Assembly (NCBI GenBank): GCA_038210415.1
Contig: JBBQWS010000068.1
Location: 1-14,795, forward strand
Length of the DNA: 14,795 nt
Direction: 5' to 3'
Source of the DNA: JBBQWS01 sp038210415
GTDB lineage: Bacteria; Actinomycetota; Actinomycetes; Prado026
Below the pieces are notes generated by a model, which saw only the letters and a list, made by a program, of their open reading frames with translations, ran no database searches and was not told the origin of the DNA. Below are positions 1 through 7,341 of this stretch, piece by piece (the stretch's first letter is position 1; each line of letters begins with the position of its first letter). A program made the translations under genes and the position numbers.

Positions 1-51
1 GACGCCCTGCGTGAGGTGTGGGGCACCTACGTGCCCGCCGACACCTTCTAG
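1..51 (+). CDS. C-terminal end of an unidentified protein (partial)
   Basis: Reading frame 1 is open from the first base and ends at TAG 49-51, giving the last 16 residues DALREVWGTYVPADTF. The GC-rich third positions look coding, but the fragment is too short to name a family. It lies on the same strand as the transporter operon, separated from it by a 152-nt structured gap, so it is probably a separate transcription unit. Confidence 0.5.
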   Translation, partial: DALREVWGTYVPADTF

Positions 52-111
52 CGCTTTCGCGCTCGGGTCAGCGGGCCGCTCTCCGTTTGGTAACGGATTG
101 GTGCTGACCCG
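50..111 (+). other. Nested hairpin region between the upstream gene and the lipoprotein gene
   Basis: Two hairpins follow the upstream stop codon. The first, 50-63, has a 5-bp stem (AGCGC/GCGCT) and a TTTC loop. The second has a perfect 9-bp outer stem, CGGGTCAGC at 64-72 with GCTGACCCG at 103-111, and encloses a smaller hairpin, CCGTT at 83-87 with AACGG at 92-96. No T-tract follows, so it is not a canonical terminator. It could be a terminator of the upstream gene, a leader structure, or an operator for a nucleoside-responsive regulator. Confidence 0.4.
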
Positions 112-116
112 CCCGT

Positions 117-145
117 CTGTCAATGGTTTGCTTCCGGCGCAGATA
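117..145 (+). promoter_or_regulatory. Possible promoter of the lipoprotein gene
   Basis: CTGTCA at 117-122 matches the -35 consensus at 4 of 6 positions and is followed after 17 nt by CAGATA at 140-145 as a poor -10. The spacing is good but the -10 is weak. Some promoter must lie in the 152-nt gap before the operon; this is only the best candidate. Confidence 0.2.
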
Positions 146-189
146 GCGTGGGAGATGGATCTTTCGCGTCCCGGTGCGGGGCGCGCATC

Positions 190-197
190 GGAAGGAG
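190..197 (+). promoter_or_regulatory. Ribosome binding site fixing the GTG start at 204
   Basis: GGAAGGAG lies 6 nt before GTG 204. This supports 204 over the in-frame GTG at 174, which lies upstream of the site, and over the ATG at 216. Confidence 0.7.
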
Positions 198-203
198 CAC
201 TCA

Positions 204-1262
204 GTGCGTAGCGTCATGAAGATTGCGTCGCTCACGTTGGTCGGCGCTGTCGCGCTGGCGGCGTGCAGCAGCACCAGCAGCAGCACCAGCGCCGCGCCTG
301 CCTGCGGAAGCAGCGGAGCCATCGACAAGGCCTCGGTCAAGGTCGGTCTCGCCTACGACATCGGCGGCCGCGGCGACAAGTCGTTCAACGACTCGGCCGC
401 AGCGGGTCTCGACAAGGCCGTCACCGACCTCGGTGTCACGAAGAAGGAGCTCTCGGCGGTTGCCGGCGAGACCGACGCGCAGAAGGCGGCTCGGCTCACC
501 GTTCTCGCTGGCGGCGGCTACAACCCGGTCATCGCGGTCGGCTTCGCCTACGCGGGCGCCGTCAAGACGGTCGCAGCTCAGTGCCCGAAGACCAACTTCG
601 CGATCATCGACGACTCCAGCAACGTGCAGCCGAACGTCGCGAACCTCGTGTTCGCAGCCAACCAAGGCTCGTACCTCGCGGGCGTCCTCGCGGCCTCGGC
701 GTCCAAGACCGGCAAGGTCGGTTTCATCGGTGGCGTGAACGTGCCGCTGCTGCAGTCGTTCCAAGCGGGCTTCGACGCCGGTGCCAAGGCCACCAAGCCC
801 GGCATCGTCGTGTTCGACAAGTACCTCACCCAGCCGCCGGACATGGCGGGCTTCAACGCACCTGACAAGGGCAAGGTCGCTGCCCAGGGCATGTTCGACC
901 AGGGCGCCGACATCATCTACGCGGCTGCCGGTGGTTCCGGTCTGGGTGTCTTCAAGGCGGCCAAGGCTTCCAGCAAGCTCGCGATCGGTGTCGACTCCGA
1001 CCAGTACACGTCGGCCAGCGCCGACCTGCAGCCGGTGATCTTGTCGTCCGCCCTCAAGCGGGTCGACAGCGCGGTCTACGCGTTCATCAAGTCGGCCGTC
1101 GACGGCTCGGTGCTCACCGGTGTCCAGACGTTCGACCTGAAGAACGACGGCGTCGGGCTGGCCACCTCCAACTCGGCCAGCGCGGCTTACCAGGCCGCGG
1201 TCGACGCCGCCGCGGCGAAGATCAAGGACGGTTCGATCACTGTTCCGGACAAGCTGGGCTGA
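204..1262 (+). CDS. BMP family nucleoside-binding lipoprotein of an ABC transporter
   Basis: This is a 352-residue substrate-binding lipoprotein of the BMP/PnrA/Med family, whose characterised members bind nucleosides and hand them to an ABC importer at the outer face of the membrane. Residues 1-20 form a lipoprotein signal peptide with lipobox LAAC and Cys21 as the lipidated residue. A Ser/Thr-rich tether follows. The mature part shows the family signatures: VGLAYDIGGRGDKSFNDSA near the start, NPVIAVGFAYAGAV, NLVFAANQGSYLAGVLAA, GKVGFIGGV, and AIGVDSDQY followed by SSALKRVDSAVY near the end. Length is normal for the family. It is the first gene of the operon and is followed by the ATPase and two permeases of the same system. 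The nucleoside substrate is inferred from the family and from the salvage enzymes downstream; which nucleosides are bound cannot be read from the sequence. Confidence 0.92.
   Translation: MRSVMKIASLTLVGAVALAACSSTSSSTSAAPACGSSGAIDKASVKVGLAYDIGGRGDKSFNDSAAAGLDKAVTDLGVTKKELSAVAGETDAQKAARLTVLAGGGYNPVIAVGFAYAGAVKTVAAQCPKTNFAIIDDSSNVQPNVANLVFAANQGSYLAGVLAASASKTGKVGFIGGVNVPLLQSFQAGFDAGAKATKPGIVVFDKYLTQPPDMAGFNAPDKGKVAAQGMFDQGADIIYAAAGGSGLGVFKAAKASSKLAIGVDSDQYTSASADLQPVILSSALKRVDSAVYAFIKSAVDGSVLTGVQTFDLKNDGVGLATSNSASAAYQAAVDAAAAKIKDGSITVPDKLG
267..290 (+). repeat. 12-nt tandem duplication in the lipoprotein tether
   Basis: AGCAGCACCAGC occurs twice without a gap (267-278 and 279-290). It codes for SSTS-SSTS directly after the lipidated cysteine, a flexible linker between the membrane anchor and the binding domain. 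Confidence 0.8.
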
Positions 1263-1283
1263 CCTTCCGGTCGACAGCAGGGA

Positions 1284-1323
1284 CGGGCTCGGTCCGGACG
1301 CGATAGCGTCCGGACCGGGCCCG
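1284..1323 (+). terminator. Strong intercistronic hairpin after the lipoprotein gene
   Basis: Arms 1284-1301 and 1306-1323 pair over 18 bp with one G-U pair (T1289 with the G across) and a GATA loop. It lies 21 nt after the lipoprotein stop and 10 nt before the earliest ATPase start. There is no T-tract. In ABC importer operons such hairpins commonly partly terminate transcription or protect the binding-protein mRNA from 3' decay, so that more binding protein than membrane complex is made. That role is inferred here. Confidence 0.75.
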
Positions 1324-1333
1324 CCGCCGTCGG

Positions 1334-2884
1334 GTGGGGGAGCACGACACGAGGAGGCAGATCATCGGTACCGCGCCCGCCGTCGAGCTCCGTGGCATCA
1401 CCAAGACGTTCCCGGGTGTGATCGCGAACCACGACGTCGACATCACGGTGCGGCCCGGAACGGTCCACGCGATCGTCGGTGAGAACGGGGCGGGGAAGTC
1501 CACCCTGATGAAGACTCTGTACGGCATGCAGCGTCCGGACGCCGGCACCATCGCGATCGACGGCGAGATCGTCACGCTGGGCTCCCCGGCAGACGCGATC
1601 GCGCGCGGGGTCGGCATGGTGCACCAGCACTTCCAGCTGGCCGACAACCTGACCGTCCTGGAGAACATCGTGCTCGGCCAGGAGCCGACCCGGCGTGGTC
1701 TGCTCGGTGTCGCCGAGGCGCGGACCCGGATCGTGAACCTGGGGGAGCAATACGGCCTCGAGGTCGACCCCGACACACTCGTCGAGGTGCTCGGCGTCGG
1801 CGAACGGCAGCGGGTCGAGATCCTCAAGGTGCTCTACCGCGGCGCGCGGATCCTGATCCTCGACGAACCGACCTCGGTGCTGGTGCCGCAGGAGGTCACC
1901 GAGCTCTTCGACGCGCTGCGTGGGCTCAAAGCCGAGGGCCTCACCGTCATCTTCATCTCGCACAAGCTCGACGAGGTGCTCTCGGTCGCCGACGAGATCA
2001 CAGTGATCCGGGCCGGCACCACCGTGGCGACGCGGTTGCCGTCGGAGGTGACCGCCCGCCAGCTCGCCGAGCTCATGGTCGGCAGTGAGCTGCCCTCACC
2101 GGAGACCCGTGAGTCGACAGTGACCGACATCCCCGTGCTGACCGTGTCGGGGCTGTCGTTGCTGAACGCAGACGGGCGCGCGCTGCTGACCGACATCTCG
2201 TTCACCATCCACAAGGGTGAGGTGCTGGGCATCGCCGGCGTCGAGGGGAACGGACAGGCCGAGCTGGTGGAAACGATCATGGGGATGCGGCACGCGTCGG
2301 GCGGCACGGTATCCCTCGACGGAGTCGACATGACCGCGTGGTCGACCCGACGCCGGCGTGAGGCGGGGGTCGGTTACATCCCGGAGGACCGCACCCGGCA
2401 CGGTCTGCTCCTCGAGGCGCCGCTGTGGGAGAACCGCATGCTGGGCCACCAGACGGAGGTGCCGAACGCCAAAGGACTGCTGATCGACGCGAAGGGCGCC
2501 AAGATCGACACGAAGCGGATCGTGAAGGCGTACGACGTGCGGACACCGAGCATCGATGTCGCGGCGTCGGCGCTGTCCGGCGGCAACCAGCAGAAGCTCA
2601 TCGTCGGACGCGAGATGAGCGGGACGCCGCAGCTGCTGATCGCCGCGCACCCGACCCGTGGGGTCGACGTGGGTGCGCAGGCGGTGATCTGGGATCTGCT
2701 GCGCGACGCGCGCTCGAAAGGCCTGGCCGTACTCCTCGTCTCGGCCGACCTCGACGAGCTGATCGGGCTGTCCGACACGTTGCAGGTGATCCTGCGCGGA
2801 AAGATCGTCGCGAGCGCCGACCCGGCGACGGTGACGCCGGAGGATCTCGGGTCGGCGATGACCGGGGCGGGGGCGGCGGCATGA
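1334..2884 (+). CDS. Nucleoside ABC transporter, double-domain ATPase
   Basis: This is a 516-residue ATPase with two fused ABC domains, as in the YufO/NupO and sugar-importer class; it powers the import system from the cytoplasmic face. Domain 1 has Walker A GENGAGKST (49-57), Q-loop Q98, signature LGVGERQRVEIL (153-164), Walker B ILILDEPTS (173-181) and H210. Domain 2 has the degenerate Walker A GVEGNGQAEL (302-311), signature LSGGNQQKL (414-422) and Walker B-like LLIAAHPTRGVD (434-445), with S470 at the H-loop position. This asymmetry is normal for the family, so only site 1 should be fully catalytic. The start is uncertain: GTG 1334 has no good ribosome site, while GAGGAGG at 1351-1357 is ideally placed for the in-frame ATC codons at 1361 or 1364. 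The stop overlaps the next start (ATGA). Confidence 0.93.
   Translation: MGEHDTRRQIIGTAPAVELRGITKTFPGVIANHDVDITVRPGTVHAIVGENGAGKSTLMKTLYGMQRPDAGTIAIDGEIVTLGSPADAIARGVGMVHQHFQLADNLTVLENIVLGQEPTRRGLLGVAEARTRIVNLGEQYGLEVDPDTLVEVLGVGERQRVEILKVLYRGARILILDEPTSVLVPQEVTELFDALRGLKAEGLTVIFISHKLDEVLSVADEITVIRAGTTVATRLPSEVTARQLAELMVGSELPSPETRESTVTDIPVLTVSGLSLLNADGRALLTDISFTIHKGEVLGIAGVEGNGQAELVETIMGMRHASGGTVSLDGVDMTAWSTRRRREAGVGYIPEDRTRHGLLLEAPLWENRMLGHQTEVPNAKGLLIDAKGAKIDTKRIVKAYDVRTPSIDVAASALSGGNQQKLIVGREMSGTPQLLIAAHPTRGVDVGAQAVIWDLLRDARSKGLAVLLVSADLDELIGLSDTLQVILRGKIVASADPATVTPEDLGSAMTGAGAAA
1351..1357 (+). promoter_or_regulatory. Shine-Dalgarno inside the annotated 5' end of the ATPase gene
   Basis: GAGGAGG is an almost ideal ribosome site lying within the reading frame opened at GTG 1334. 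It is followed after 3 and 6 nt by two in-frame ATC codons (1361, 1364). No ATG, GTG or TTG lies in frame at a usable distance; the next in-frame GTG would remove the first beta strand of the ABC domain. Confidence 0.55.
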
Positions 2885-3978
2885 GGACCAAGAGCTGGCG
2901 ACTCGTCCTCGCGGCCCCGGTGCTGGCGCTGGCGTTCGCGCTGGCGGTCACGGCGATCATCCTGGCGGCGACCGGCCACCCACCGCTCCAGGTGTTCAGC
3001 GACATGTACTCGTACGGCGTACAGCCGGACAACCTCGTGCTCACCCTGAACAAGGCGACGACGTACTACCTCGCGGCCACCGCGGTCGCGGTCGGCTTCC
3101 GGATGAACCTGTTCAACATCGGCGTCGACGGGCAGTACCGCGTGGCGGCGATCATCGCCGCGTCGGTGGCCGGGGTGCTGCACCTGGCGCCGATTCTCGA
3201 CGTTGCGCTCGTGATGATCGTCGCCATCGCCGTCGGTGCGTTGTGGGCGGGGATCGCGGGATTGCTCAAGATCAAGCGCGGGGTCAGCGAGGTCATCTCG
3301 ACGATCATGCTGAACTACATCGCCACCGGCCTGACTGCCTACCTGCTGACGCCGGGGCGGCTGGCCGTCCCCATCGCGGGGAGCAACAACATCGGCACCC
3401 GGCTGATCCCGCCGAACGGTCAGGTTCCGGGCATGTCGGTGATTCCCGGCGCCACGACCCAGGTCTACGGGCTGATCTTCCTGGCTGCTGCCGTCGGCGT
3501 CCTGTACTGGTTCTTGCTGAACCGCACCGTGTTCGGGTTCGACCTGCGGGCGACGGGCCGCTCAGAGACGGCAGCCGTGGCGAGCGGCGTCAACGTCAAG
3601 CGAATGGTGCTGATCAGCATGCTGATCTCCGGCGGCATCGCCGGGATGGTCAGCTTGCCGCAACTCCTCGGCGAGGCGTACACCTATTCCAACGACTTCC
3701 CAGCCGGTATCGGCTTCACCGGCATCTCGATCGCGCTGCTCGGGCGCAACCACCCCGTCGGGATCGCGCTCGGTGCGTTGTTGTGGGCCTTCCTCGACTC
3801 CTCGCAGATCATCCTGGACGTGAGCGGCGTACCCAAGGAGATCGTGACGATCATGCAGGGTATCGCGGTGCTCTCGGTCGTCATCGCCTACGAGCTGGTG
3901 CGCAGGTACGGCTTGGTGCAGCAGCAACGGCACGTCGGTGAACAGCTGTCCCGTGACGCGGCGGAGGTGGCAGCATGA
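2881..3978 (+). CDS. Nucleoside ABC transporter permease 1 (YufP-like)
   Basis: This 365-residue integral membrane protein of the BPD_transp_2 family is one half of the membrane channel of the importer. It begins with a membrane helix at about residues 7-30 and has several further hydrophobic segments. Family features include FRMNLFNIGVDGQYRVAA after the second segment, the loop DLRATGRSETAAVASGVNVKR, which should contact the ATPase, and GFTGISIALLGRNHP. ATG 2881 overlaps the ATPase stop in ATGA, so the two are probably translationally coupled. The reading frame stays open far upstream of 2881 only because of GC bias; the ATGA start and the hydrophobic N-terminus fit the family. Confidence 0.92.
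   Translation: MRTKSWRLVLAAPVLALAFALAVTAIILAATGHPPLQVFSDMYSYGVQPDNLVLTLNKATTYYLAATAVAVGFRMNLFNIGVDGQYRVAAIIAASVAGVLHLAPILDVALVMIVAIAVGALWAGIAGLLKIKRGVSEVISTIMLNYIATGLTAYLLTPGRLAVPIAGSNNIGTRLIPPNGQVPGMSVIPGATTQVYGLIFLAAAVGVLYWFLLNRTVFGFDLRATGRSETAAVASGVNVKRMVLISMLISGGIAGMVSLPQLLGEAYTYSNDFPAGIGFTGISIALLGRNHPVGIALGALLWAFLDSSQIILDVSGVPKEIVTIMQGIAVLSVVIAYELVRRYGLVQQQRHVGEQLSRDAAEVAA
3963..3970 (+). promoter_or_regulatory. Ribosome binding site of permease 2
   Basis: GGAGGTGG lies 4 nt before ATG 3975 (7 nt measured from GGAGG), inside the end of the permease 1 gene. It supports the overlapping ATGA start. Confidence 0.65.
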
Positions 3979-5225
3979 GCACGGCGACGGTCGACACCGC
4001 TGACCCGGGCATCGCGCCGCAGCCGACCCGAAAGGTGAGGTCGCGGGCGGCCCGGCCGCTGCTGATCATGAGCCTGGCGCTGATCGTCTTCGCGTTCGTG
4101 CGGGTGCTCACAGGCGCGCAGGAGCTCACCTCAGACGGCACGCTCTCGGCGGCGATCAACTCCGCGATCCCGCTGGGGCTGGCCGGGCTGGGCGGCCTGT
4201 GGTCCGAACGCGCCGGGGTGGTCAACGTCGGGCTCGAGGGCATGATGATCCTCGGCACCTGGGGAGCCGGCTGGGCCGGATCTTCGTACGGCGTCTGGTA
4301 CGGCCTCGCAGTCGGCATCGCCATGGGTGCCGTGGGCGGGCTGCTTCACGCGGTCGTCACGATCACCTTCGGCGTCGACCAGATCGTGTCGGGTGTCGCG
4401 ATCAACCTGCTTGGGTACGGCGTCTGCCAGTTCCTGTCCAAGCTGGTCTTCATCGACCAGCCCACGCAGTCGCCGGAGATCCCTTCGATGCAGACGTTCA
4501 GCCTGCCCTGGTTGCCGGGTGCCCTCGACAAGATCGTCGCGCACCACTGGTTCTTCGTGTCCGACCTGGCCAGCGTGCTGCACGCGCTGGTCACGGATAT
4601 GCCGTACTTCACGGTGCTGGCTATCGCGCTGCTGCCGATCACGTACGTGATCCTGTGGCGCACGGCATTCGGCCTGCGGCTGCGGTCGTGCGGAGAGGCG
4701 CCCTACGCCGCTGAGACGCTCGGCGTGAACGTGTACAAGTACAAGTACATCGCCGTCGTCACGTCCGGTGCACTGGCCGGGTTCGGTGGGGCGTTCCTGG
4801 CGATCTTCTCGGGCATCTACCGCGAGGGCCAGACCGGCGGAAAAGGCTTCATCGGTCTCGCGGCCATGATCTTCGGCAACTGGCGGCCCGGTGGGCTCGC
4901 GGCGGGCGCTGGTCTGTTCGGATACACCGACGCTCTGCAGGCGCGTAGCGACAACGGTGTGCACGCGCTGCTACTCGTCTTCGCGATCGGGATCGGCGCG
5001 TACTCGATCTGGCTGCTGTACCGGCGTCGGCTGATCCCGGGTGCGATCGGAGCGCTCGCCGCCGTGGGCCTGGTGCTGTGGTACCGCAGTACCGACACCC
5101 TGCCGCAGCAGCTGGTGTACGTCACGCCGTACGTCACCACCCTGCTGGTCCTGTCGCTCGCGTCGCAGCGGCTGCGGATGCCGGCGGCAGACGGGCTGAT
5201 CTACCGCAAGGGGCAGGGCAAGTGA
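3975..5225 (+). CDS. Nucleoside ABC transporter permease 2 (YufQ-like)
   Basis: This 416-residue permease is the second half of the BPD_transp_2 heterodimer. The family segment SERAGVVNVGLEGMMILGTW lies near residue 80, and the ATPase-contact loop reads LRSCGEAPYAAETLGVNVYK, followed by GALAGFGGAFLAI and GFIGLAAMIFGNWRPGG. About 25 polar residues precede the first membrane helix. Further helices near the C-terminus, past the domain's usual end, make it longer than permease 1. The start overlaps the permease 1 stop (ATGA) and its stop overlaps the cytidine deaminase start (GTGA), tying uptake directly to the first salvage enzyme. Confidence 0.92.
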   Translation: MSTATVDTADPGIAPQPTRKVRSRAARPLLIMSLALIVFAFVRVLTGAQELTSDGTLSAAINSAIPLGLAGLGGLWSERAGVVNVGLEGMMILGTWGAGWAGSSYGVWYGLAVGIAMGAVGGLLHAVVTITFGVDQIVSGVAINLLGYGVCQFLSKLVFIDQPTQSPEIPSMQTFSLPWLPGALDKIVAHHWFFVSDLASVLHALVTDMPYFTVLAIALLPITYVILWRTAFGLRLRSCGEAPYAAETLGVNVYKYKYIAVVTSGALAGFGGAFLAIFSGIYREGQTGGKGFIGLAAMIFGNWRPGGLAAGAGLFGYTDALQARSDNGVHALLLVFAIGIGAYSIWLLYRRRLIPGAIGALAAVGLVLWYRSTDTLPQQLVYVTPYVTTLLVLSLASQRLRMPAADGLIYRKGQGK

Positions 5226-5635
5226 CGGCTCCAGTCGTCGACTGGGAGGCCCTGCATGCCGCCGCGGTCGACGTCATGCGGCACGCGTACGCGCCGTACT
5301 CGAAGTTCAAGGTCGGGGTGGCCGGACTCGTCGACGACGGCCGGGTCGTGGTCGGGTGCAACGTCGAGAACGCGTCGTACGGGCTGGGGCTGTGCGCTGA
5401 GTGCGGGCTGGTGTCGGCGCTGGCAGCCGGCGGGGGCGGCCGGCTCGTCGCCGTGGTCTGCGTCGACCAGCACGGTGCGACGCTCATGCCGTGCGGGCGG
5501 TGCCGGCAGCTGCTCTGGGAGCACGGTGGGGCAGCCATGCTGCTGCAGACCGTCAGCGGGATCCGGCCGCTCGCCGAGATGCTGCCCGATGCCTTCGGGC
5601 CGGACGACCTGATCGCCCGCGCCGAGGACCGCTGA
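5222..5635 (+). CDS. cdd: Cytidine deaminase
   Basis: This 137-residue enzyme has the size of the small homotetrameric cytidine deaminases, which convert cytidine and deoxycytidine to uridine and deoxyuridine with a zinc-bound water. The zinc and catalytic motifs are intact: CAE at 58-60 (Cys ligand and catalytic Glu) and PCGRC at 90-94 (two further Cys ligands). The substrate-binding segment NVENASYG is at 47-54, and APYSKFKVG at 24-32 is the usual N-terminal signature. Start GTG 5222 overlaps the permease stop; the reading frame continues upstream but the family N-terminus fits this start. It supplies uridine-type substrates to the phosphorylase encoded next. Confidence 0.95.
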   Translation: MTAPVVDWEALHAAAVDVMRHAYAPYSKFKVGVAGLVDDGRVVVGCNVENASYGLGLCAECGLVSALAAGGGGRLVAVVCVDQHGATLMPCGRCRQLLWEHGGAAMLLQTVSGIRPLAEMLPDAFGPDDLIARAEDR

Positions 5636-6924
5636 TGAGCTCCGAACCGTTCTCCGCCGTCGAGGTCGTCGTGGCCAAGCGCGACCGGCTCGAGCTGACC
5701 GACGCGCAGATCGACTGGGTGGTCGACGCGTACACCCGAGGGATCGTCGCCGACGAGCAGATGTCTGCGCTGGCCATGGCGATCCTGCTCAATGGGATGA
5801 CCCCGCGGGAGATCGCCCGGTGGACGGCCGCGATGATCGCCAGCGGCGAGCGGATGGACTTCTCGGGGCTGGGCCGGCCCACCGCCGACAAGCACTCCAC
5901 CGGTGGCGTCGGCGACAAGATCACTCTGCCGCTGGCTCCGCTCGTCGCCGCGTGCGGTGTCGCGGTCCCCCAGCTCTCGGGTCGCGGGCTCGGGCACACC
6001 GGCGGCACGCTCGACAAGCTCGAGTCGATCCGGGGATGGCGGGCCCAGTTGTCCGGCGCCGAGATGCTGGCGGCGCTGCGCGACGTCGGTGCCGTCATCT
6101 GTGCGGCTGGCGACGGGTTGGCCCCGGCCGACAAGAAGCTCTACGCCTTGCGTGACGTCACCGGCACCGTCGAGGCGATTCCGCTGATCGCGTCGTCGAT
6201 CATGAGCAAGAAGATCGCCGAGGGCACCGGGGCGCTCGTCCTCGACGTCAAGGTCGGCAGCGGAGCGTTCATGAAGGACGTCGCACGCGCCACGGAGCTG
6301 GCTCGCACCATGGTGTCGCTGGGGGAGTCCGCCGGCGTGCGTACCGTGGCACTGCTCACCGCCATGGACACCCCGCTCGGGCTGACTGCGGGCAACGCGA
6401 TCGAGGTCGCCGAATCGGTCGAGGTGCTCGCGGGCGGGGGGCCGGCCGACGTGGTGGAGCTGACCTTGCGACTGGCTCGCGAGATGCTTGCCGCGGCCGG
6501 TGTCACGGACATCGACCCGGCGGACCGGCTGGCCGACGGCTCGGCGATGGACCACTGGCGGCGCATGATCGGCGCCCAGGGCGGTGACCCTTCCGCGCCG
6601 CTGCCCGTGGCCCGCGAGGCGCACGTCGTGGTGGCGCCGGCGTCGGGGACCCTCACCCGGCTCGACGCGTACGCGGTCGGGGTCGCGGCGTGGCGGCTGG
6701 GGGCGGGGCGCGCGCGCAAGGAGGACTCAGTGTCGGCCGGTGCCGGGGTCGTGATGCACGCCAAGCCCGGCGACGTCGTGCGAGCGGGTGCGCCCCTGCT
6801 GACGCTGCTGGCCGACGAGACGACGCGCTTCACGCGTGCAGTCGACGCGCTCGATGGCGCGTACGACGTGGACGGCGCGGGACCCCCGCCGCTACCCCTG
6901 GTGATCGACCGGATCGGAGCCTGA
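5635..6924 (+). CDS. deoA: Thymidine phosphorylase
   Basis: This 429-residue enzyme splits thymidine or deoxyuridine with phosphate into base and 2-deoxyribose-1-phosphate in the cytoplasm. The family signature SGRGLGHTGGTLDKLE (115-130) is complete, and the phosphate-binding KHSTGGVGD (86-94), ALRDVTGT (171-178) and SIMSKKIAEGTGALVLDVK (188-206) are present. The C-terminal part has the PYNP_C hammerhead domain. Length is standard. ATG 5635 shares one base with the cdd stop (TGATG), a typical re-initiation start. The same fold covers uridine-accepting pyrimidine-nucleoside phosphorylases (Pdp), and the sequence alone does not decide between them. Confidence 0.93.
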   Translation: MSSEPFSAVEVVVAKRDRLELTDAQIDWVVDAYTRGIVADEQMSALAMAILLNGMTPREIARWTAAMIASGERMDFSGLGRPTADKHSTGGVGDKITLPLAPLVAACGVAVPQLSGRGLGHTGGTLDKLESIRGWRAQLSGAEMLAALRDVGAVICAAGDGLAPADKKLYALRDVTGTVEAIPLIASSIMSKKIAEGTGALVLDVKVGSGAFMKDVARATELARTMVSLGESAGVRTVALLTAMDTPLGLTAGNAIEVAESVEVLAGGGPADVVELTLRLAREMLAAAGVTDIDPADRLADGSAMDHWRRMIGAQGGDPSAPLPVAREAHVVVAPASGTLTRLDAYAVGVAAWRLGAGRARKEDSVSAGAGVVMHAKPGDVVRAGAPLLTLLADETTRFTRAVDALDGAYDVDGAGPPPLPLVIDRIGA

Positions 6925-6926
6925 CC

Positions 6927-7286
6927 GTGCCGGAGCTCGTCGCAGCGCCCACGTTGATCCCCGTACCCGGGGGCAAGATGATCTCGGAGTACGTCGGGCG
7001 GGTCAGCACCGGCACGGCCGAGGTCTCGATCGCGCACATGGTCGCCCCGAGCGGCTGGACCGAGCCGGCCCAGACGCCGACGTTCGACGAGTGGACCGTC
7101 GTGCTGCGGGGCGCGATCCAGGTCGAGCACGACGGCGGGGTGCTCGACGTCGCTGCCGGTCAGGCGGTGCTGGCCCGGGCGGGCGAGCGGGTACGGTATC
7201 TCGCACCGGGGCCGGACGGTGCCGAGTACATCGCGGTCTGCCTCCCGGCCTTCGCGCCTGGGCTAGCGCACCGCTCCGAGCCCTGA
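6927..7286 (+). CDS. Small cupin-fold protein, last gene of the salvage operon
   Basis: This 119-residue single-domain protein fits a cupin beta-barrel. The stretch PTFDEWTVVLRGAIQVEHDG (51-70) and the following VLDVAAGQAVLARAGERVRY correspond to cupin motifs 1 and 2. The usual metal-binding histidines (HxH in motif 1, His in motif 2) are absent; Glu54 remains. It may therefore bind no metal or use other ligands. GTG 6927 lies 2 nt after the deoA stop, so it is part of the operon. A role in nucleoside or sugar sensing or isomerisation is possible but not shown. Function unknown. Confidence 0.8.
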   Translation: MPELVAAPTLIPVPGGKMISEYVGRVSTGTAEVSIAHMVAPSGWTEPAQTPTFDEWTVVLRGAIQVEHDGGVLDVAAGQAVLARAGERVRYLAPGPDGAEYIAVCLPAFAPGLAHRSEP

Positions 7287-7304
7287 CCCACCAACACAGG
7301 TGGG
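7287..7304 (+). terminator. Weak hairpin directly after the cupin stop
   Basis: CCCACC at 7287-7292 pairs with GGTGGG at 7299-7304 around a 6-nt loop. There is no T-tract. Its position immediately after the last tightly packed gene suggests the end of the operon or partial termination before the reductase gene. Confidence 0.3.
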
Positions 7305-7341
7305 GCGCCGCAGTCGACACCTTCCGAAGGCTGGTTCACCG

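Noticed and set aside
52..203. Purine riboswitch before the lipoprotein gene
   Set aside because: The paired elements form nested stems rather than the three-way junction with the conserved loop sequences of known purine riboswitches.
2425..2880. Upstream extension of the permease 1 reading frame
   Set aside because: It overlaps the second ABC domain of the ATPase and is polar and low-complexity; the ATGA start at 2881 fits the membrane protein.
5134..6624. 496-codon open frame on the minus strand opposite cdd and deoA
   Set aside because: It has no recognisable motif and is opposite two well-defined enzymes; GC bias explains its length.
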